From Saccharobesus litoralis (lineage in GTDB: Bacteria; Pseudomonadota; Gammaproteobacteria; Enterobacterales; Alteromonadaceae), in the NCBI RefSeq assembly GCF_003063625.1, contig NZ_CP026604.1, positions 2,768,065-2,832,064 of the forward strand: a DNA stretch of 64,000 nt, read 5' to 3'. Position 1 is the first letter of the stretch. The number at the start of each line of letters is the position of its first letter. The translations under genes were made by a program, and so were the position numbers. Below, piece after piece: positions 50,695 through 61,331 of this stretch. Below the pieces are notes generated by a model. The model worked only from the letters and a program-made list of their open reading frames with translations, had not been told where the DNA came from and ran no database searches.

Positions 50695-52125
50695 TTACTT
50701 CATAGAGTTGTATACCGCAAGGTATTGTTGAGCGGCAGCATCCCAAGTAAAGCGAGTTTTAATTGCCCGATGTTTTACTGTGTTAAATACCTCAGGGTAC
50801 TCATAGTAGAACAAGAGTGCTTTTAAAACACAGCTAAGCAGATCTTCAGGCTCAGGGTGGTGAAAAACAAAGCCATTACAGGTTTCAGGATCAGCCTCGT
50901 AATCGACTATTGTATCTTTTAAGCCACCAACCGCACGGACTATAGGTAATGTACCATAGGCCAATGAATACATCTGATTTAAACCACAAGGCTCAAATAG
51001 CGAGGGCATTAAGAAAAAGTCACTACCCGCGGTAATCAAATGGGCAAAGCGTAAGCTAAAGTCATTTAAAAAGTAGAACTTGTTACGATACTTTTCACTG
51101 AGCTCTTGAAGCTGGCCAACAAACTGAGGATCACCAGTACCACATAACACAATTTGCACATTATGGTGCAAAATATTCTCTAAAATAGGGAGTAGGTAGA
51201 AGAACCCTTTTTGGTCGGTAATTCGACAAACCATGCCTATAATAGGAATACTGTCATCGACAGGCAGGTGGCTTTGCTGTTGCAATGTTGCTTTACAAAA
51301 TGCTTTACCTGACATGTCATCGGCGTTGTAGGTGCTTGGCAATAACTCATCAGTTGCAGGATCCCATTGGCTATAATCACAGCCATTAAGTACACCTGTA
51401 ATATCCGCACTACGTTGACGGAACAAGTCTCCTAAATGATGTGAACCAAGGTCAGTTTGCAATTCCTGCGCATAACTTGGGCTAACAGCGACTAACTTAT
51501 CGGCATGTTGAATAGCTATTTTTACCCAGTTAACCATACCGTGATGTACATATTGATGGTCAACCCCACTTTTTAGTAAAAAGGGGACTTGCTCTAAGTT
51601 AAATACACCTTGGAACGCGCCGTTATGTACAGTGTAAACTGATTTGGCTTCACTTAAGTAAGGATCTGAATGCCAATGCTTTTTCATAAAGTAGGGAATT
51701 AAGGCTGTGTGCCAGTCGTTACAATGAACAACATCCACTTTAAATTGTAAAACATGGGCTAAATGTAAAGCGGCCATGCTGAAAAACGCAAAGCGTTCGC
51801 CATTGTCAGCATAAGCATCATAGCCGTCACTATAAATACCTTCTCGATCAAAGAAATCACCTTGGTCGATGGCATACACTGTGACACCGTGTAAGTTGAT
51901 TTCTTTTACCGAGTAGTAATAGCGTAGGTCGCCAGCGATGACTTCTAAGTTTTCAAATACCGTTTTAGCTTGATCGGCGTTGGCTGTCGTGCGGTAAAAC
52001 GGCGTAACTATTTTAACGTTTTGATCTAGCTTGCTTAAAGCAATTGGCAGCGCTTTTGCAACGTCTGCCAATCCACCTGTTTTCGCTAAATCTTCAACTT
52101 CAGAAGAAACGAAAAGAATATTCAT
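50695..52125 (-). CDS. glgA: Glycogen synthase (ADP-glucose)
   Basis: The 476-residue GT5 enzyme (E. coli 477) adds glucose from ADP-glucose to glycogen. The N-terminal KTGGLADVAKALP (about 15-27) binds ADP-glucose. The C-terminal GT-B half has the PSLFEPCGLNQMYSLAYG block (near 377-394), where Glu is catalytic. It starts two bases after the glgC stop, so the two genes are translationally close. No glgB, glgX or glgP is in the window. Confidence 0.96.
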   Translation of the reverse strand: MNILFVSSEVEDLAKTGGLADVAKALPIALSKLDQNVKIVTPFYRTTANADQAKTVFENLEVIAGDLRYYYSVKEINLHGVTVYAIDQGDFFDREGIYSDGYDAYADNGERFAFFSMAALHLAHVLQFKVDVVHCNDWHTALIPYFMKKHWHSDPYLSEAKSVYTVHNGAFQGVFNLEQVPFLLKSGVDHQYVHHGMVNWVKIAIQHADKLVAVSPSYAQELQTDLGSHHLGDLFRQRSADITGVLNGCDYSQWDPATDELLPSTYNADDMSGKAFCKATLQQQSHLPVDDSIPIIGMVCRITDQKGFFYLLPILENILHHNVQIVLCGTGDPQFVGQLQELSEKYRNKFYFLNDFSLRFAHLITAGSDFFLMPSLFEPCGLNQMYSLAYGTLPIVRAVGGLKDTIVDYEADPETCNGFVFHHPEPEDLLSCVLKALLFYYEYPEVFNTVKHRAIKTRFTWDAAAQQYLAVYNSMK

Positions 52126-52127
52126 AC

Positions 52128-53360
52128 TTAATCTTCGAACCCAATGCGAGCACCTTTAGGTACGGTTACTATGCCACTTTTAGACACGGTAAAACCGCGT
52201 TTTTCATCAAGCTCGCGATCAACTCCGATTGTTGTGCCTTCGGCTAATTGAACGTTCTTATCGAGTATGGCTTTTTTCAGCACGCAGCCTTTACCTATGA
52301 CAGCATCACCCATAATGACACTTTCAGAAATTTCTGAACGTGGTTCAATTCGTACATTAAAGCCTAATACTGATTTCTCTACTTTAGCGCCGCGTAATAA
52401 ACAGCCTGACGCAATTGATGAGTTAACAACAGTCGTTTGTGTGCCTTGTGATGTTTCTAATACTTGTGCAGGTGGTACTGTTGGATGATAAGTGCGCAAT
52501 GGCCATTTTGCATTGTAAAGGTCAAATTCACTGTCTTTTTCAAGTAAATCCATATTGGCTTGCCAGTACGAATCTATCGTACCTACATCACGCCAGTAGA
52601 AAGCATTGCCTTTTTCGCCTGGAATTTTGTTATTAGTAAAGTCATAAACGTAAACATTACCTTCGGCCATTAAGCCTGGAATAATGTTTTTACCAAAGTC
52701 GTGGTCTGAATTTGGATCTTGAGCATCTTCTTTTAATGTGCGATACAGTTCATCTGGATCAAACACATAGTTACCCATTGAGATAAGGGCAACGTCAGGG
52801 TGGCCAGGAACACACTTAGGATTAGCTGGTTTTTCTTGGAAGCCAATCATTTTGCCTTCTTCATCAATTTCGATAACACCAAATTGATGTGCTTCTTCAA
52901 TGGGTACACGAATACCTGCAACAGTTAATGAGGCTCCTTTGGCTTTGTGGTAATCCGTCATTTGGCGCACATTCATTTTGTAAATGTGGTCTGAACCAAA
53001 TACACAAACTAACTCAGGCTGATGGATCTCAATTAATCGCAAGTTTTGATAAATCGCATCGGCTGTGCCTTCATACCAACGCTTACCCATACGCATTTGT
53101 GCGGGAATTGGGTCAATAAATTGGTCTGTTAAGCCAGAGAGATGCCAAGCTTGGCGGAGGTGGATATTAAGTGACTGAGATTTGAATTGCGTTAACACAT
53201 AAATTTTTAGTAAATCTGAATTAACGAAGTTGTTTAAAACAAAGTCAATTAAACGATATTGACCTGCGAACGGAACAGCTGGTTTTGTACGAGTTTCGGT
53301 TAGTGGAAATAAACGAGTACCCGCACCGCCAGCTAGAATCATGGATAAGATCCCTGCCAT
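52128..53360 (-). CDS. glgC: Glucose-1-phosphate adenylyltransferase
   Basis: The 410-residue enzyme makes ADP-glucose, the regulated step of glycogen synthesis. Motifs are LAGGAGTRLFPLTETRTKPA (near 9-28), KRWYEGTADAIYQN, VFGSDHIYKM, FQEKP and YWRDVGTIDSYW. A left-handed beta-helix C-terminus follows (VIGKGCVLKKAILDKNV). Allosteric control by sugar phosphates is expected from the family but not visible. It is the first gene of glgC-glgA. Confidence 0.96.
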   Translation of the reverse strand: MAGILSMILAGGAGTRLFPLTETRTKPAVPFAGQYRLIDFVLNNFVNSDLLKIYVLTQFKSQSLNIHLRQAWHLSGLTDQFIDPIPAQMRMGKRWYEGTADAIYQNLRLIEIHQPELVCVFGSDHIYKMNVRQMTDYHKAKGASLTVAGIRVPIEEAHQFGVIEIDEEGKMIGFQEKPANPKCVPGHPDVALISMGNYVFDPDELYRTLKEDAQDPNSDHDFGKNIIPGLMAEGNVYVYDFTNNKIPGEKGNAFYWRDVGTIDSYWQANMDLLEKDSEFDLYNAKWPLRTYHPTVPPAQVLETSQGTQTTVVNSSIASGCLLRGAKVEKSVLGFNVRIEPRSEISESVIMGDAVIGKGCVLKKAILDKNVQLAEGTTIGVDRELDEKRGFTVSKSGIVTVPKGARIGFED

Positions 53361-53440
53361 AATGATGCCCTTTATTTGTTAGTTTTAATCTACTCACTTT
53401 TTTGCTATGCCATTTTTGTGCCATAGATTAGTGAGCATTC

Positions 53441-54430
53441 CTACGAGCAAACGTAAAGCTTAAACTTATTGTTTTGGGCTATTACGTCGACACGTTGAAA
53501 GTGTGTTTGCAATAGTGGTGGATATTTCAAGAAACTATTCGCGACTACGACTAACTTGCCATTTGGTTTGAGCTTAGCCTTGCAGTCCCTGAAGAAAGCC
53601 ACGGTTATATCGTAGTCGATCTTAACCCCTGTGTGAAAGGGGGGATTGGTAAAAATCCAGTCAAATTTAGATGAAATTTTCATTAATCCGTTGCTGGTTA
53701 TGCATTTTCCCTGAACATCGTTCAGTTGTAGGGTGTTTTTGGCAGATTCAACAGCAAAACAATCAATATCTGATAAGACCAGTTGGTCTATTTGATAGTG
53801 TTTTGCGATGTAGGTGCCAATGACGCCACAACCACAGGCTAAATCATAAATATTGCCAGAAATAGCAGAAGGTAAATTTTCTAGTAGTAGTTGCGTACCT
53901 TCATCTAATCGACCATGGCAAAATACGCCAGGTAAACTTGCGACCGGCATTGGGGTGGTATTAATTGTAAATTCAAATGGTTTGGGCTGAACATCACTAG
54001 CTTGATAATCTGGTATTAGACTGGCTCTGTATAACAAACAGTGTTTGCCTGAAGCTAATTTGTTTACAAACTGTAGGGCATGTGTAGATTGTTTTTTTAG
54101 CGATTTTATTCCGCCTTTATTTTCCCCAACAAATAGGATCTGACAATTGTCGTGACAGTAAGGGGATAATAAATCTATTAACACATTGAGTTTTTCTTTG
54201 GACTTTGGATAAAAAACAATAATGTTATTGTATTTTTGCGCTGGGCTGTTGGGGTATAAGTAAGAGGTGCCTTTACTTGGACAGTCAATATCGCGCAGTA
54301 GCCAAGTGTCCATTTCAGGCCAATGGGCTTGAGTAAATTGGTCACTGACTAAAGGATCAATAACCAGCGTGGTGCCAGAGATTAAGAGTTCTAAATGTTT
54401 TTCGAGTAATTGGCTAGGTGCTGATAGCAT
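53441..54430 (-). CDS. rsmC: 16S rRNA m2G1207 methyltransferase
   Basis: The 329-residue enzyme (E. coli 343) methylates G1207 of 16S rRNA. It has a pseudo-methyltransferase N-terminal half and a catalytic C-terminal half, with YDLACGCGVIGTYIAKHY (SAM motif I, near 197) and the N6/N2 motif NPPFHTG. The sequence ends in KLYVCS. It is convergent with nothing and reads alone upstream of glgC on the same strand. Confidence 0.9.
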   Translation of the reverse strand: MLSAPSQLLEKHLELLISGTTLVIDPLVSDQFTQAHWPEMDTWLLRDIDCPSKGTSYLYPNSPAQKYNNIIVFYPKSKEKLNVLIDLLSPYCHDNCQILFVGENKGGIKSLKKQSTHALQFVNKLASGKHCLLYRASLIPDYQASDVQPKPFEFTINTTPMPVASLPGVFCHGRLDEGTQLLLENLPSAISGNIYDLACGCGVIGTYIAKHYQIDQLVLSDIDCFAVESAKNTLQLNDVQGKCITSNGLMKISSKFDWIFTNPPFHTGVKIDYDITVAFFRDCKAKLKPNGKLVVVANSFLKYPPLLQTHFQRVDVIAQNNKFKLYVCS

Positions 54431-54685
54431 GGCAAACTTAATTTGTGTCTAAGATCGTCTATAATAGCGAGTTAATTTTATTCCTCAAAGCAAACAAGGT
54501 TTGTTTTGAGGAAAGCCCGTAGTCAAATTATAAACTTAAAGACAGCGCGGAAATATCACATAACCATTTGGATTATGGGTTTCGACTATGCTGATTTATT
54601 ATAAGACTACTTGATTTTATAACTTTGTTGAATCTGTCTGGTTAAGTATTTCTTAGCCCGAGACAACTAAAGAAGCAGCCAAATT

Positions 54686-55594
54686 ATGTTAGAACACAGA
54701 TTGACCCATTTGAAGCAGCTTGAAGCTGAGTCTATTCACATTTTTAGAGAAGTTGCGGCTGAGTTCGAAAACCCAGTAATGCTTTACTCTGTCGGTAAAG
54801 ATTCGTCGGTTTTATTACATTTGGCCCGCAAAGCTTTTTACCCAGGTAAAATACCTTTTCCTTTATTGCATGTCGATACAGGTTGGAAATTCCGCGAGAT
54901 GATTGAATTTCGTGATCGCATGGCCAAAGAGTTAGATTTTGAATTATTAGTGCACCAAAACCCTGAAGGGTTAGCTCAAGGTGTTGGGCCGTTTAGTCAT
55001 GGCAGTGCTGTGCATACTGACATCATGAAAACCCAAGCATTAAAACAAGCTTTAGATAAGTATGGTTTTGATGCCGCTTTTGGTGGTGCTCGTCGTGATG
55101 AAGAAAAATCGCGTGCCAAAGAGCGTGTATATTCGTTCCGTGATAAAAAGCATCGCTGGGATCCGAAAAACCAACGTCCAGAGTTGTGGAATATTTACAA
55201 CAGTAAAGTGGCCAAAGGTGAAAGCATTCGTGTTTTCCCATTATCAAACTGGACTGAGTTAGATATTTGGCAATACATTTACTTAGAAAATATTCAAATT
55301 CCTGACCTTTACTTCTCTAAAGAGCGTCCAGTCGTGATGCGTGATGGCGTGAAAATTATGGTTGATGATGACCGTATGCCATTAGAAGAAGGTGAAAAGC
55401 CAGATATGGAAATGGTGCGTTTTAGAACGTTAGGTTGCTACCCACTAACGGGAGCAGTTAACTCTGAAGCAGCGACATTGCCAGAAATTATTCAAGAAAT
55501 GCTGTTAACGACAACATCAGAGCGTCAAGGTCGAGTGATAGATAGTGACTCTGCTGGCTCGATGGAAAAGAAAAAAATAGAAGGTTACTTCTAA
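54686..55594 (+). CDS. cysD: Sulfate adenylyltransferase subunit 2
   Basis: The 302-residue catalytic subunit (E. coli 302) makes APS from ATP and sulfate. The PP-loop is [20 protein letters not shown] (about 31-50). [13 protein letters not shown] and [16 protein letters not shown] complete the ATP and sulfate site. Two bases separate it from the DHH protein. It leads the operon cysD, DHH gene, cysN, carrier, cysC. No CysB site was identified. Confidence 0.97.
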   Translation: MLEHRLTHLKQLEAESIHIFREVAAEFENPVMLYSVGKDSSVLLHLARKAFYPGKIPFPLLHVDTGWKFREMIEFRDRMAKELDFELLVHQNPEGLAQGVGPFSHGSAVHTDIMKTQALKQALDKYGFDAAFGGARRDEEKSRAKERVYSFRDKKHRWDPKNQRPELWNIYNSKVAKGESIRVFPLSNWTELDIWQYIYLENIQIPDLYFSKERPVVMRDGVKIMVDDDRMPLEEGEKPDMEMVRFRTLGCYPLTGAVNSEAATLPEIIQEMLLTTTSERQGRVIDSDSAGSMEKKKIEGYF

Positions 55595-55596
55595 GT

Positions 55597-56556
55597 ATGC
55601 CGCATTTCGACGTTTTTAATGGCGACGCCGATGGTATTTGCGCACTATTACAGTTGCGCTTAGCGCAACCGCGTGATGCTGAGCTTATCACTGGGGTTAA
55701 ACGCGACATTAAATTATTAAGCCAAGTTAAAGGGCAAGCAGATAGCTTGGTTACTGTGCTTGATATTTCAATGGATAAAAACCATGACGCTTTGCTTGCC
55801 GTATTAGCTGATGGTGCTCAGGTGTTTTATTGCGACCACCATTTTGCTGGTGATATGCCTCAGCATGCTAATTTAGAGACGTTAATTAATACCGCGCCAG
55901 ATACTTGTACCAGCTTATTGATCAATCAATATTTAAATGGTGCTTATGCTAATTGGGCGATTGTTGCCGCTTATGGTGACAATATTCTCACGGGTGCTGA
56001 AGCTTTAGCTGATCAACAAGGCTTATCGCAAACGCAGCGTGAAACATTAAAAGCTTTGGGTATTGCGATAAACTACAACGGTTATGGTGCGAGTTTAGCA
56101 GATTTGCATATAACACCGGCTGAACTATTCAAACGTTTATTGGCATACCCAGATCCACTTGAATTTGCTGAGTCAAAAAATAGCTTATATCAAACGCTAT
56201 TGGCCAATTACCAAGCCGATTTAGATAAAGTGAAGACAGCTCAATTAGTACACGAGTCACCTACAGGACGTATATATCAGTTGCCTAATCAAGCATGGGC
56301 GCGACGTATATCGGGTGTATGGGGTAATGACTTAGCGAATGAGCGCCAAAATTTAGCACATGCGGTATTAACAGATTTAGACCAAGGGGGTTATTTGGTT
56401 TCGGTGCGAGCACCAAAAAATAACCCTTTAGGTGCGGACGAATTATGTCGTCAGTTCGCAACTGGCGGTGGCCGCAAAGCGGCTGCGGGTATAAACAATT
56501 TGCCCAACGACGAATTACAACGATTTATTACAACGTTTGAACAAACGTTTTCGTAG
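55597..56556 (+). CDS. DHH/DHHA1 phosphoesterase in the sulfate activation operon
   Basis: The 319-residue protein has all DHH motifs: I, VFNGDADG (Asp10, Asp12); II, VLDISMD (Asp56); III, FYCDHHF (Asp80, His81, His82); IV, YGDNILTG. The C-terminal DHHA1 motif is TGGGRKAAAG near residue 300. These bind two manganese ions in RecJ, NrnA and related enzymes. The start is ATG 55597, two bases after cysD, and it ends 12 bases before cysN. NrnA-type DHH enzymes hydrolyse pAp, the by-product of PAPS reduction. I infer a pAp phosphatase or related nucleotidase role here, in place of or alongside CysQ. It has no transmembrane segment. Confidence 0.85.
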   Translation: MPHFDVFNGDADGICALLQLRLAQPRDAELITGVKRDIKLLSQVKGQADSLVTVLDISMDKNHDALLAVLADGAQVFYCDHHFAGDMPQHANLETLINTAPDTCTSLLINQYLNGAYANWAIVAAYGDNILTGAEALADQQGLSQTQRETLKALGIAINYNGYGASLADLHITPAELFKRLLAYPDPLEFAESKNSLYQTLLANYQADLDKVKTAQLVHESPTGRIYQLPNQAWARRISGVWGNDLANERQNLAHAVLTDLDQGGYLVSVRAPKNNPLGADELCRQFATGGGRKAAAGINNLPNDELQRFITTFEQTFS

Positions 56557-56568
56557 AGAGGATGACTC

Positions 56569-57984
56569 ATGTCACATCAATCTGATTTGATTGAAAAAGA
56601 TATTCATGCCTATTTAAAAGAACATGAAAGTAAAGAGCTATTGCGCTTTTTAACCTGTGGTAGCGTAGATGATGGTAAAAGTACCTTAATTGGCCGTTTG
56701 CTACATGATTCAAAAATGATCTATGAAGATCAGTTGGCCGCAATTACTAAAGATAGTAAAAAAAGCGGAACAACAGGTGAAGAAATTGATTTAGCCTTGT
56801 TAGTTGATGGCTTACAGTCAGAGCGTGAACAAGGTATTACTATTGATGTAGCTTACCGTTATTTCTCTACGTCAAAGCGTAAATTTATTATTGCCGACAC
56901 CCCTGGTCATGAGCAATATACGCGTAACATGGCAACCGGCGCCTCGACTTGTGATTTAGCTATTATCTTAATTGACGCGCGTTACGGTGTACAAACGCAA
57001 ACACGTCGTCATAGTTATATTGTATCTTTGCTAGGCATTAAGCACGTTGTTGTTGCGGTTAACAAGATGGACTTAGTTGATTTTAGTGAAGAGCGTTTTG
57101 AAGAAATCAAAGAAGCTTACCTTGAGTTTGCTCAAGAATTAAATATTCACGATATCCGCTTTGCGCCTATTTCTGCGCTTAAAGGCGATAACGTCGTTTC
57201 TCGCAGTGAAAGTACGCCTTGGTATAAAGGTGAAACTTTAATGCAGGTACTGGAGAATGTAGAAATTGTTGCTGATCGCAACTTAGCTGATTTCCGTCTT
57301 CCTGTGCAATATGTCAATCGTCCAAACTTAGATTTCCGTGGTTTTGCTGGCACAATCGCTTCAGGCATTGTTAAAGTTGGTGATGAAGTTAAGGCTATGC
57401 CTTCTGGTAAAACCTCTAAAGTTAAATCAATCGTTACATTTGACGGCGAAATAGAAGAAGCGTTTGCGCCTATGGCGATTACGTTGACGCTAGAAGATGA
57501 GATTGATATTAGCCGTGGTGACGTGATTGTTCCGGTTGATAACGAGCCTAAAGTCACGAATGCCGTGCAAGCACATATCGTTTGGATGGACGAGCAAGGG
57601 CTACAACCTGGCAAGGTTTATGACTTTAAGTTGGGCTCTAAATCGACTGCAGGTCAGATAGATAAAATTGACTACCGAATTAACGTTAATACATTAGAGC
57701 ATGAGCAAACAGAACAGCTAGCGTTAAATGAAATCGCTTTATGTGATGTTAGTTTTAATGCGCCAGTTGCAATTGACCGTTATAACGACAATCAATTATT
57801 AGGTAGCTTTATTATTATTGACCGTATTAGCAATGTTACTGTTGGTGCAGGCATGATAGTTGAAGCCATTGAAAGTCAAGTTAGCGCTAGTCAGTTCAGC
57901 GAGTTTGAACTTGAGTTTAACCAATTAGTTCGTAAACATTTCCCTCATTGGCAGGCGATTGACCTAAAAGAACTAATTAAGTAA
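56569..57984 (+). CDS. cysN: Sulfate adenylyltransferase subunit 1
   Basis: The 471-residue GTPase (E. coli 475) couples GTP hydrolysis to APS formation by CysD. G motifs are [19 protein letters not shown] (about 31-49), [12 protein letters not shown] and NKMDLVD, followed by EF-Tu-like barrels. There is no fused APS kinase domain; cysC is separate downstream. GAGGATGACTC precedes ATG 56569. The stop is three bases before the carrier gene. Confidence 0.97.
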   Translation: MSHQSDLIEKDIHAYLKEHESKELLRFLTCGSVDDGKSTLIGRLLHDSKMIYEDQLAAITKDSKKSGTTGEEIDLALLVDGLQSEREQGITIDVAYRYFSTSKRKFIIADTPGHEQYTRNMATGASTCDLAIILIDARYGVQTQTRRHSYIVSLLGIKHVVVAVNKMDLVDFSEERFEEIKEAYLEFAQELNIHDIRFAPISALKGDNVVSRSESTPWYKGETLMQVLENVEIVADRNLADFRLPVQYVNRPNLDFRGFAGTIASGIVKVGDEVKAMPSGKTSKVKSIVTFDGEIEEAFAPMAITLTLEDEIDISRGDVIVPVDNEPKVTNAVQAHIVWMDEQGLQPGKVYDFKLGSKSTAGQIDKIDYRINVNTLEHEQTEQLALNEIALCDVSFNAPVAIDRYNDNQLLGSFIIIDRISNVTVGAGMIVEAIESQVSASQFSEFELEFNQLVRKHFPHWQAIDLKELIK

Positions 57985-57987
57985 AAC

Positions 57988-59712
57988 ATGTCTCTTGAGC
58001 AAATAATAGTCGCGATAATTTTTATCGCGACTATATGCGCACTGATCTTTACTCATGTGCGCCCTACCTTAATTTTTACTTCTACGCTGACTGGGTTGAT
58101 CTTAACCGGCACGTTAACACCCGAACAATCCTTGATTAATGCTGTAAACCCAGGGGTTGCGACACTCATTGCCTTGTTGTTAGCTTCGCGCGCGTTAGAA
58201 CGCACCAGTTTATTAAAGCAAATTGCCCGTTTGGCACTGCGCGGTAGCGACAAGCTTACGGTGATCAAACTGACGAGTTTTGCCGCGCTATTTTCATCTT
58301 TTTTGAATAATACGGCGATAGTGGCGACTTTAATTCGGCCGATCAAATCTCAGAATCGATATCCGGCATCTAAATTACTGATGCCTTTAAGTTATGCAGC
58401 CATACTCGGTGGCACAACAACCTTAATTGGCACTTCAACCAATATGGTTATTAATAGTTTCTGGATGAGTGAGGGCAACCCATCGCTGAGCTTTTTTGCC
58501 TTTTTCCCGCTGGGTATAGTTTTGACCTTGGTGGGGATTGTGATCATCGTACTACGGCGTAATAGTTTGCCGCATTGTGAATTAGACAATAGCCAAAACA
58601 ACTATTTTGTCGATGTTAAACTACGTGATAACTCAGAGCTTTATGGCAAAACAGTAGAAGAGGCTAACCTAAGAAATCTTCACTCGTTTTATTTAGTTGA
58701 GTTGTTACGCGATGGTCATTCTATTTCTCCTGTTTCGCCGACAACCGTATTGCAGCCTTGTGATCGGCTTATCTTTTCAGGTGACGTTAAAAATATTGAA
58801 GAGTTGCAACAGTTACCCGGCGCGAAAATTTTTGCTGAACATACAGGCTTGATGAGTGAAAACCTAGTGGAAGTCGTAGTGGCTGAGCGCTCGTCATTGG
58901 TCGGTAATACCCTTAAAAATAGCGGATTTCGCGCTATGTTTGATGCAGCAGTAGTTGGCTTAAAGCGCAACGGTTTAAATATTCCGGGTAAACTAGGGGA
59001 GATCACCTTACGCGAAGGTGACAGCTTGCTGTTAGCCGCTGGCCCTGATTTTAAGCAACGTAAAAATTTGTCGAAGCACTTTTTTGTTATTTCTGACATG
59101 GTGGTCGATCAGCCATTATCGAAAAAACAAAATGCCGCTATTATTGGTGGGTTTGCAGCGGTACTGGCAACAAGCATTGCTGGGTTTACTTCTTTGCTTA
59201 CCGGATTAGTGCTATTTATTGTTGCGTGTTTGTTTAGTCAAATTTTAAAATCCAATGAGCTGAAGCGGTTATTTCCATTTGATTTATGGTTAATTATTAC
59301 CGCCGCGTTATCCTTAGCACAAGCTATTAGCTTAAGCGGCTTAAGTGATTTGCTCGCCACCCAAATTCACAGTGTTTTTAGTGGTCATTCGGCACTAGCT
59401 GCATTAATCGGTTTATTATTGGTCACTATATTATTTACCGAAGTGGTAACCAATACTGCGGCGGCAGCACTGATGTTTCCATTGGCAATTGGCCTAGCTA
59501 ATAGTTTTAATGTTGATAGCTTGCCCTTTGTTATGGCGGTAGCTTTTGGTGCTAGCGCCTGTTTTTTAAGCCCGTATGGCTATCAAACTAACTTGTTGGT
59601 ATTTAATACCGCGGGTTATAAATTTATTCATTTTATTAGATTTGGCTTGCCGATCACTTTGGTTTACATAGTGCTTTGTGCGGGCTTAATACCCTATTTT
59701 TACCCGTTTTAA
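57988..59712 (+). CDS. SLC13-family carrier with two RCK_C domains, probable sulfate transporter
   Basis: The 574-residue membrane protein has membrane helices in two blocks, about 5-185 and 395-570. SFLNNTAIVATLIRP and the conserved Asn-Thr signature GTSTNMVIN (near 155) and VVTNTAAAALMFP mark the SLC13 (DASS) fold. Between the halves are two soluble RCK_C (TrkA-C) domains (about 205-285 and 290-365), which can bind a ligand and regulate the pore. Its place between cysN and cysC points to sulfate as substrate. Direction and coupling ion are not provable from sequence. Confidence 0.85.
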   Translation: MSLEQIIVAIIFIATICALIFTHVRPTLIFTSTLTGLILTGTLTPEQSLINAVNPGVATLIALLLASRALERTSLLKQIARLALRGSDKLTVIKLTSFAALFSSFLNNTAIVATLIRPIKSQNRYPASKLLMPLSYAAILGGTTTLIGTSTNMVINSFWMSEGNPSLSFFAFFPLGIVLTLVGIVIIVLRRNSLPHCELDNSQNNYFVDVKLRDNSELYGKTVEEANLRNLHSFYLVELLRDGHSISPVSPTTVLQPCDRLIFSGDVKNIEELQQLPGAKIFAEHTGLMSENLVEVVVAERSSLVGNTLKNSGFRAMFDAAVVGLKRNGLNIPGKLGEITLREGDSLLLAAGPDFKQRKNLSKHFFVISDMVVDQPLSKKQNAAIIGGFAAVLATSIAGFTSLLTGLVLFIVACLFSQILKSNELKRLFPFDLWLIITAALSLAQAISLSGLSDLLATQIHSVFSGHSALAALIGLLLVTILFTEVVTNTAAAALMFPLAIGLANSFNVDSLPFVMAVAFGASACFLSPYGYQTNLLVFNTAGYKFIHFIRFGLPITLVYIVLCAGLIPYFYPF

Positions 59713-59739
59713 ATAAAGACGGGATAAGAGAGATGCATA

Positions 59740-60336
59740 ATGAACGAAAATATTGTTTGGCATAACACATCCGTTAGCAAGCAGCAAAGAGCTGAGCAAA
59801 AGCAGCAAAAGCCTTGTATTTTGTGGTTTACTGGATTAAGCGGCTCAGGTAAATCGACTGTGGCTAATGCGGTCGAACAGAAATTGTTTGATGCAGGCTG
59901 TCATTCTTATTTACTTGATGGTGATAATATTCGCCACGGTATTAATAAAGGCTTAACCTTTAGTGATGAAGACAGAGTAGAAAATATTCGTCGTATTGGC
60001 GAAATCAGCAAATTGTTTGTTGATTCGGGCTTAATTGTATTAACGGCTTTTATCTCGCCTTTTCAAGCTGATCGCCAATTAGTTCGTGAATTAGTCGGTG
60101 ATGCTGAGTTTTTGGAAGTGTTTATTGATACACCGATCGAGGTGTGTGAACAGCGCGACCCTAAAGGCCTGTACCAAAAAGCACGTAAAGGTGAAATAAA
60201 ACATTTTACTGGCATAGATTCACCTTACGAAGCACCAGAAAATCCTGAAATTGTGGTTAAAACAGCTGAACTCAATATCGAACAATGCGCGGAGCATGTA
60301 GTTAGCTATTTAAAAGAACATGGCTACTTAAAGTAA
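59740..60336 (+). CDS. cysC: Adenylyl-sulfate kinase
   Basis: The 198-residue kinase makes PAPS from APS. The P-loop is [14 protein letters not shown] (about 31-44). [30 protein letters not shown] and [21 protein letters not shown] follow, all diagnostic. It ends the sulfate activation operon, after 27 bases from the carrier. No PAPS reductase is encoded in the window. Confidence 0.97.
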   Translation: MNENIVWHNTSVSKQQRAEQKQQKPCILWFTGLSGSGKSTVANAVEQKLFDAGCHSYLLDGDNIRHGINKGLTFSDEDRVENIRRIGEISKLFVDSGLIVLTAFISPFQADRQLVRELVGDAEFLEVFIDTPIEVCEQRDPKGLYQKARKGEIKHFTGIDSPYEAPENPEIVVKTAELNIEQCAEHVVSYLKEHGYLK

Positions 60337-60357
60337 TCGGTATTCATATTGTCCAGA

Positions 60358-60410
60358 TGTAGGGGGTGTTTTCCCCCACTGTCTGTATGTAGGGTGGGGT
60401 TTATCCCCAC
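60358..60410. repeat. Two TTTA-loop hairpin repeats downstream of cysC
   Basis: TGTAGGGGGTGTTTTCCCCC (from 60358) and TGTAGGGTGGGG-TTTA-TCCCCAC (60388-60410). They belong to the same family as the units at 16344 and 62665. The rest of 60337-60472 holds no gene. Confidence 0.75.
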
Positions 60411-60472
60411 TAACATAGAGTCAATTTAATAAATCGCGTTCGCTGGTTTAAAGCTAGCCCTACCAATGCCAA

Positions 60473-61195
60473 TCATACTTTCTCAAAAATTAAATCCCAA
60501 ACGCCATGCCCCAATCGATGGCCGCGCTCTTCGAACTTCGTTAATGGCCGATAATCAGGTCTTGGCACGTAATCGCCTTCGGTTGCAGTATTTTTAAAGC
60601 CCTCAGCTTGTACCATAACTTCTAGCATGTGTTCTGCATAGTTTTGCCAATCGGTCGCCATATGAAATTTGCCACCCACAGCCAGTTTACTGCGTAATAG
60701 CTGGACAAACTGTGGTTGAACAATGCGGCGTTTATGGTGACGCTTTTTATGCCAAGGATCAGGGAAAAATAGCTGTACTCGAGCTAAGCTGTTGTCGGCG
60801 ATCATATCCGCTAGTACTTCGACAGCGTCATGCTCAAACAAACGTAAATTAGTCACACCTTGCTCATCAGCTGTTTTTAAACACGCACCAACACCAGGTT
60901 TGTGTACTTCGATCCCGATATAGTTTTTATCAGGATTATTGGCCGCCATTTCAACTAAAGATGCACCCATGCCAAAACCAATTTCCAAAACTACTGGATT
61001 GTTATTAGCAAATAGATCGCTAAAGTCGAGTGCTTGCTTAGCGTAATTGACACCCATGGTTGGCCAAAAGTCATCAAGCGCTTGTTGTTGGCCTTTGGTT
61101 AGGCGGCCTTCACGTAATACGAAGCTTTTTACTTCGCGAATTTTTCGACCATCAGCGATGGCTTTTTGTAATCTGGCTTGAGAAGTTTCTGACAT
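60473..61195 (-). CDS. trmB: tRNA (guanine-N7-)-methyltransferase
   Basis: The 240-residue enzyme (E. coli 239) methylates G46 of tRNA. Motif I is [14 protein letters not shown], and [15 protein letters not shown] is the tRNA-binding and catalytic loop. The end [16 protein letters not shown] is diagnostic. I chose ATG 61195 ([10 protein letters not shown]) because it gives the family length; an in-frame GTG at 61258 would add 21 residues with no clear ribosome site. It is divergent from mutY. Confidence 0.93.
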   Translation of the reverse strand: MSETSQARLQKAIADGRKIREVKSFVLREGRLTKGQQQALDDFWPTMGVNYAKQALDFSDLFANNNPVVLEIGFGMGASLVEMAANNPDKNYIGIEVHKPGVGACLKTADEQGVTNLRLFEHDAVEVLADMIADNSLARVQLFFPDPWHKKRHHKRRIVQPQFVQLLRSKLAVGGKFHMATDWQNYAEHMLEVMVQAEGFKNTATEGDYVPRPDYRPLTKFEERGHRLGHGVWDLIFEKV

Positions 61196-61331
61196 AGGTA
61201 ATTCTGGCAATGGCTCAATATTAACAACAGCGCTATTATCTACAAATCGAAAAACCACACAAGTTTAAACTGGATTTTCCTTGTACTGACAGTATCCTAG
61301 GCGCAACTTTTTTACTAAAGATACGAGATAA

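Noticed and set aside
61196..61258. GTG start extending trmB by 21 residues
   Set aside because: The longer form exceeds the family length and has no clear ribosome site, so ATG 61195 is preferred.
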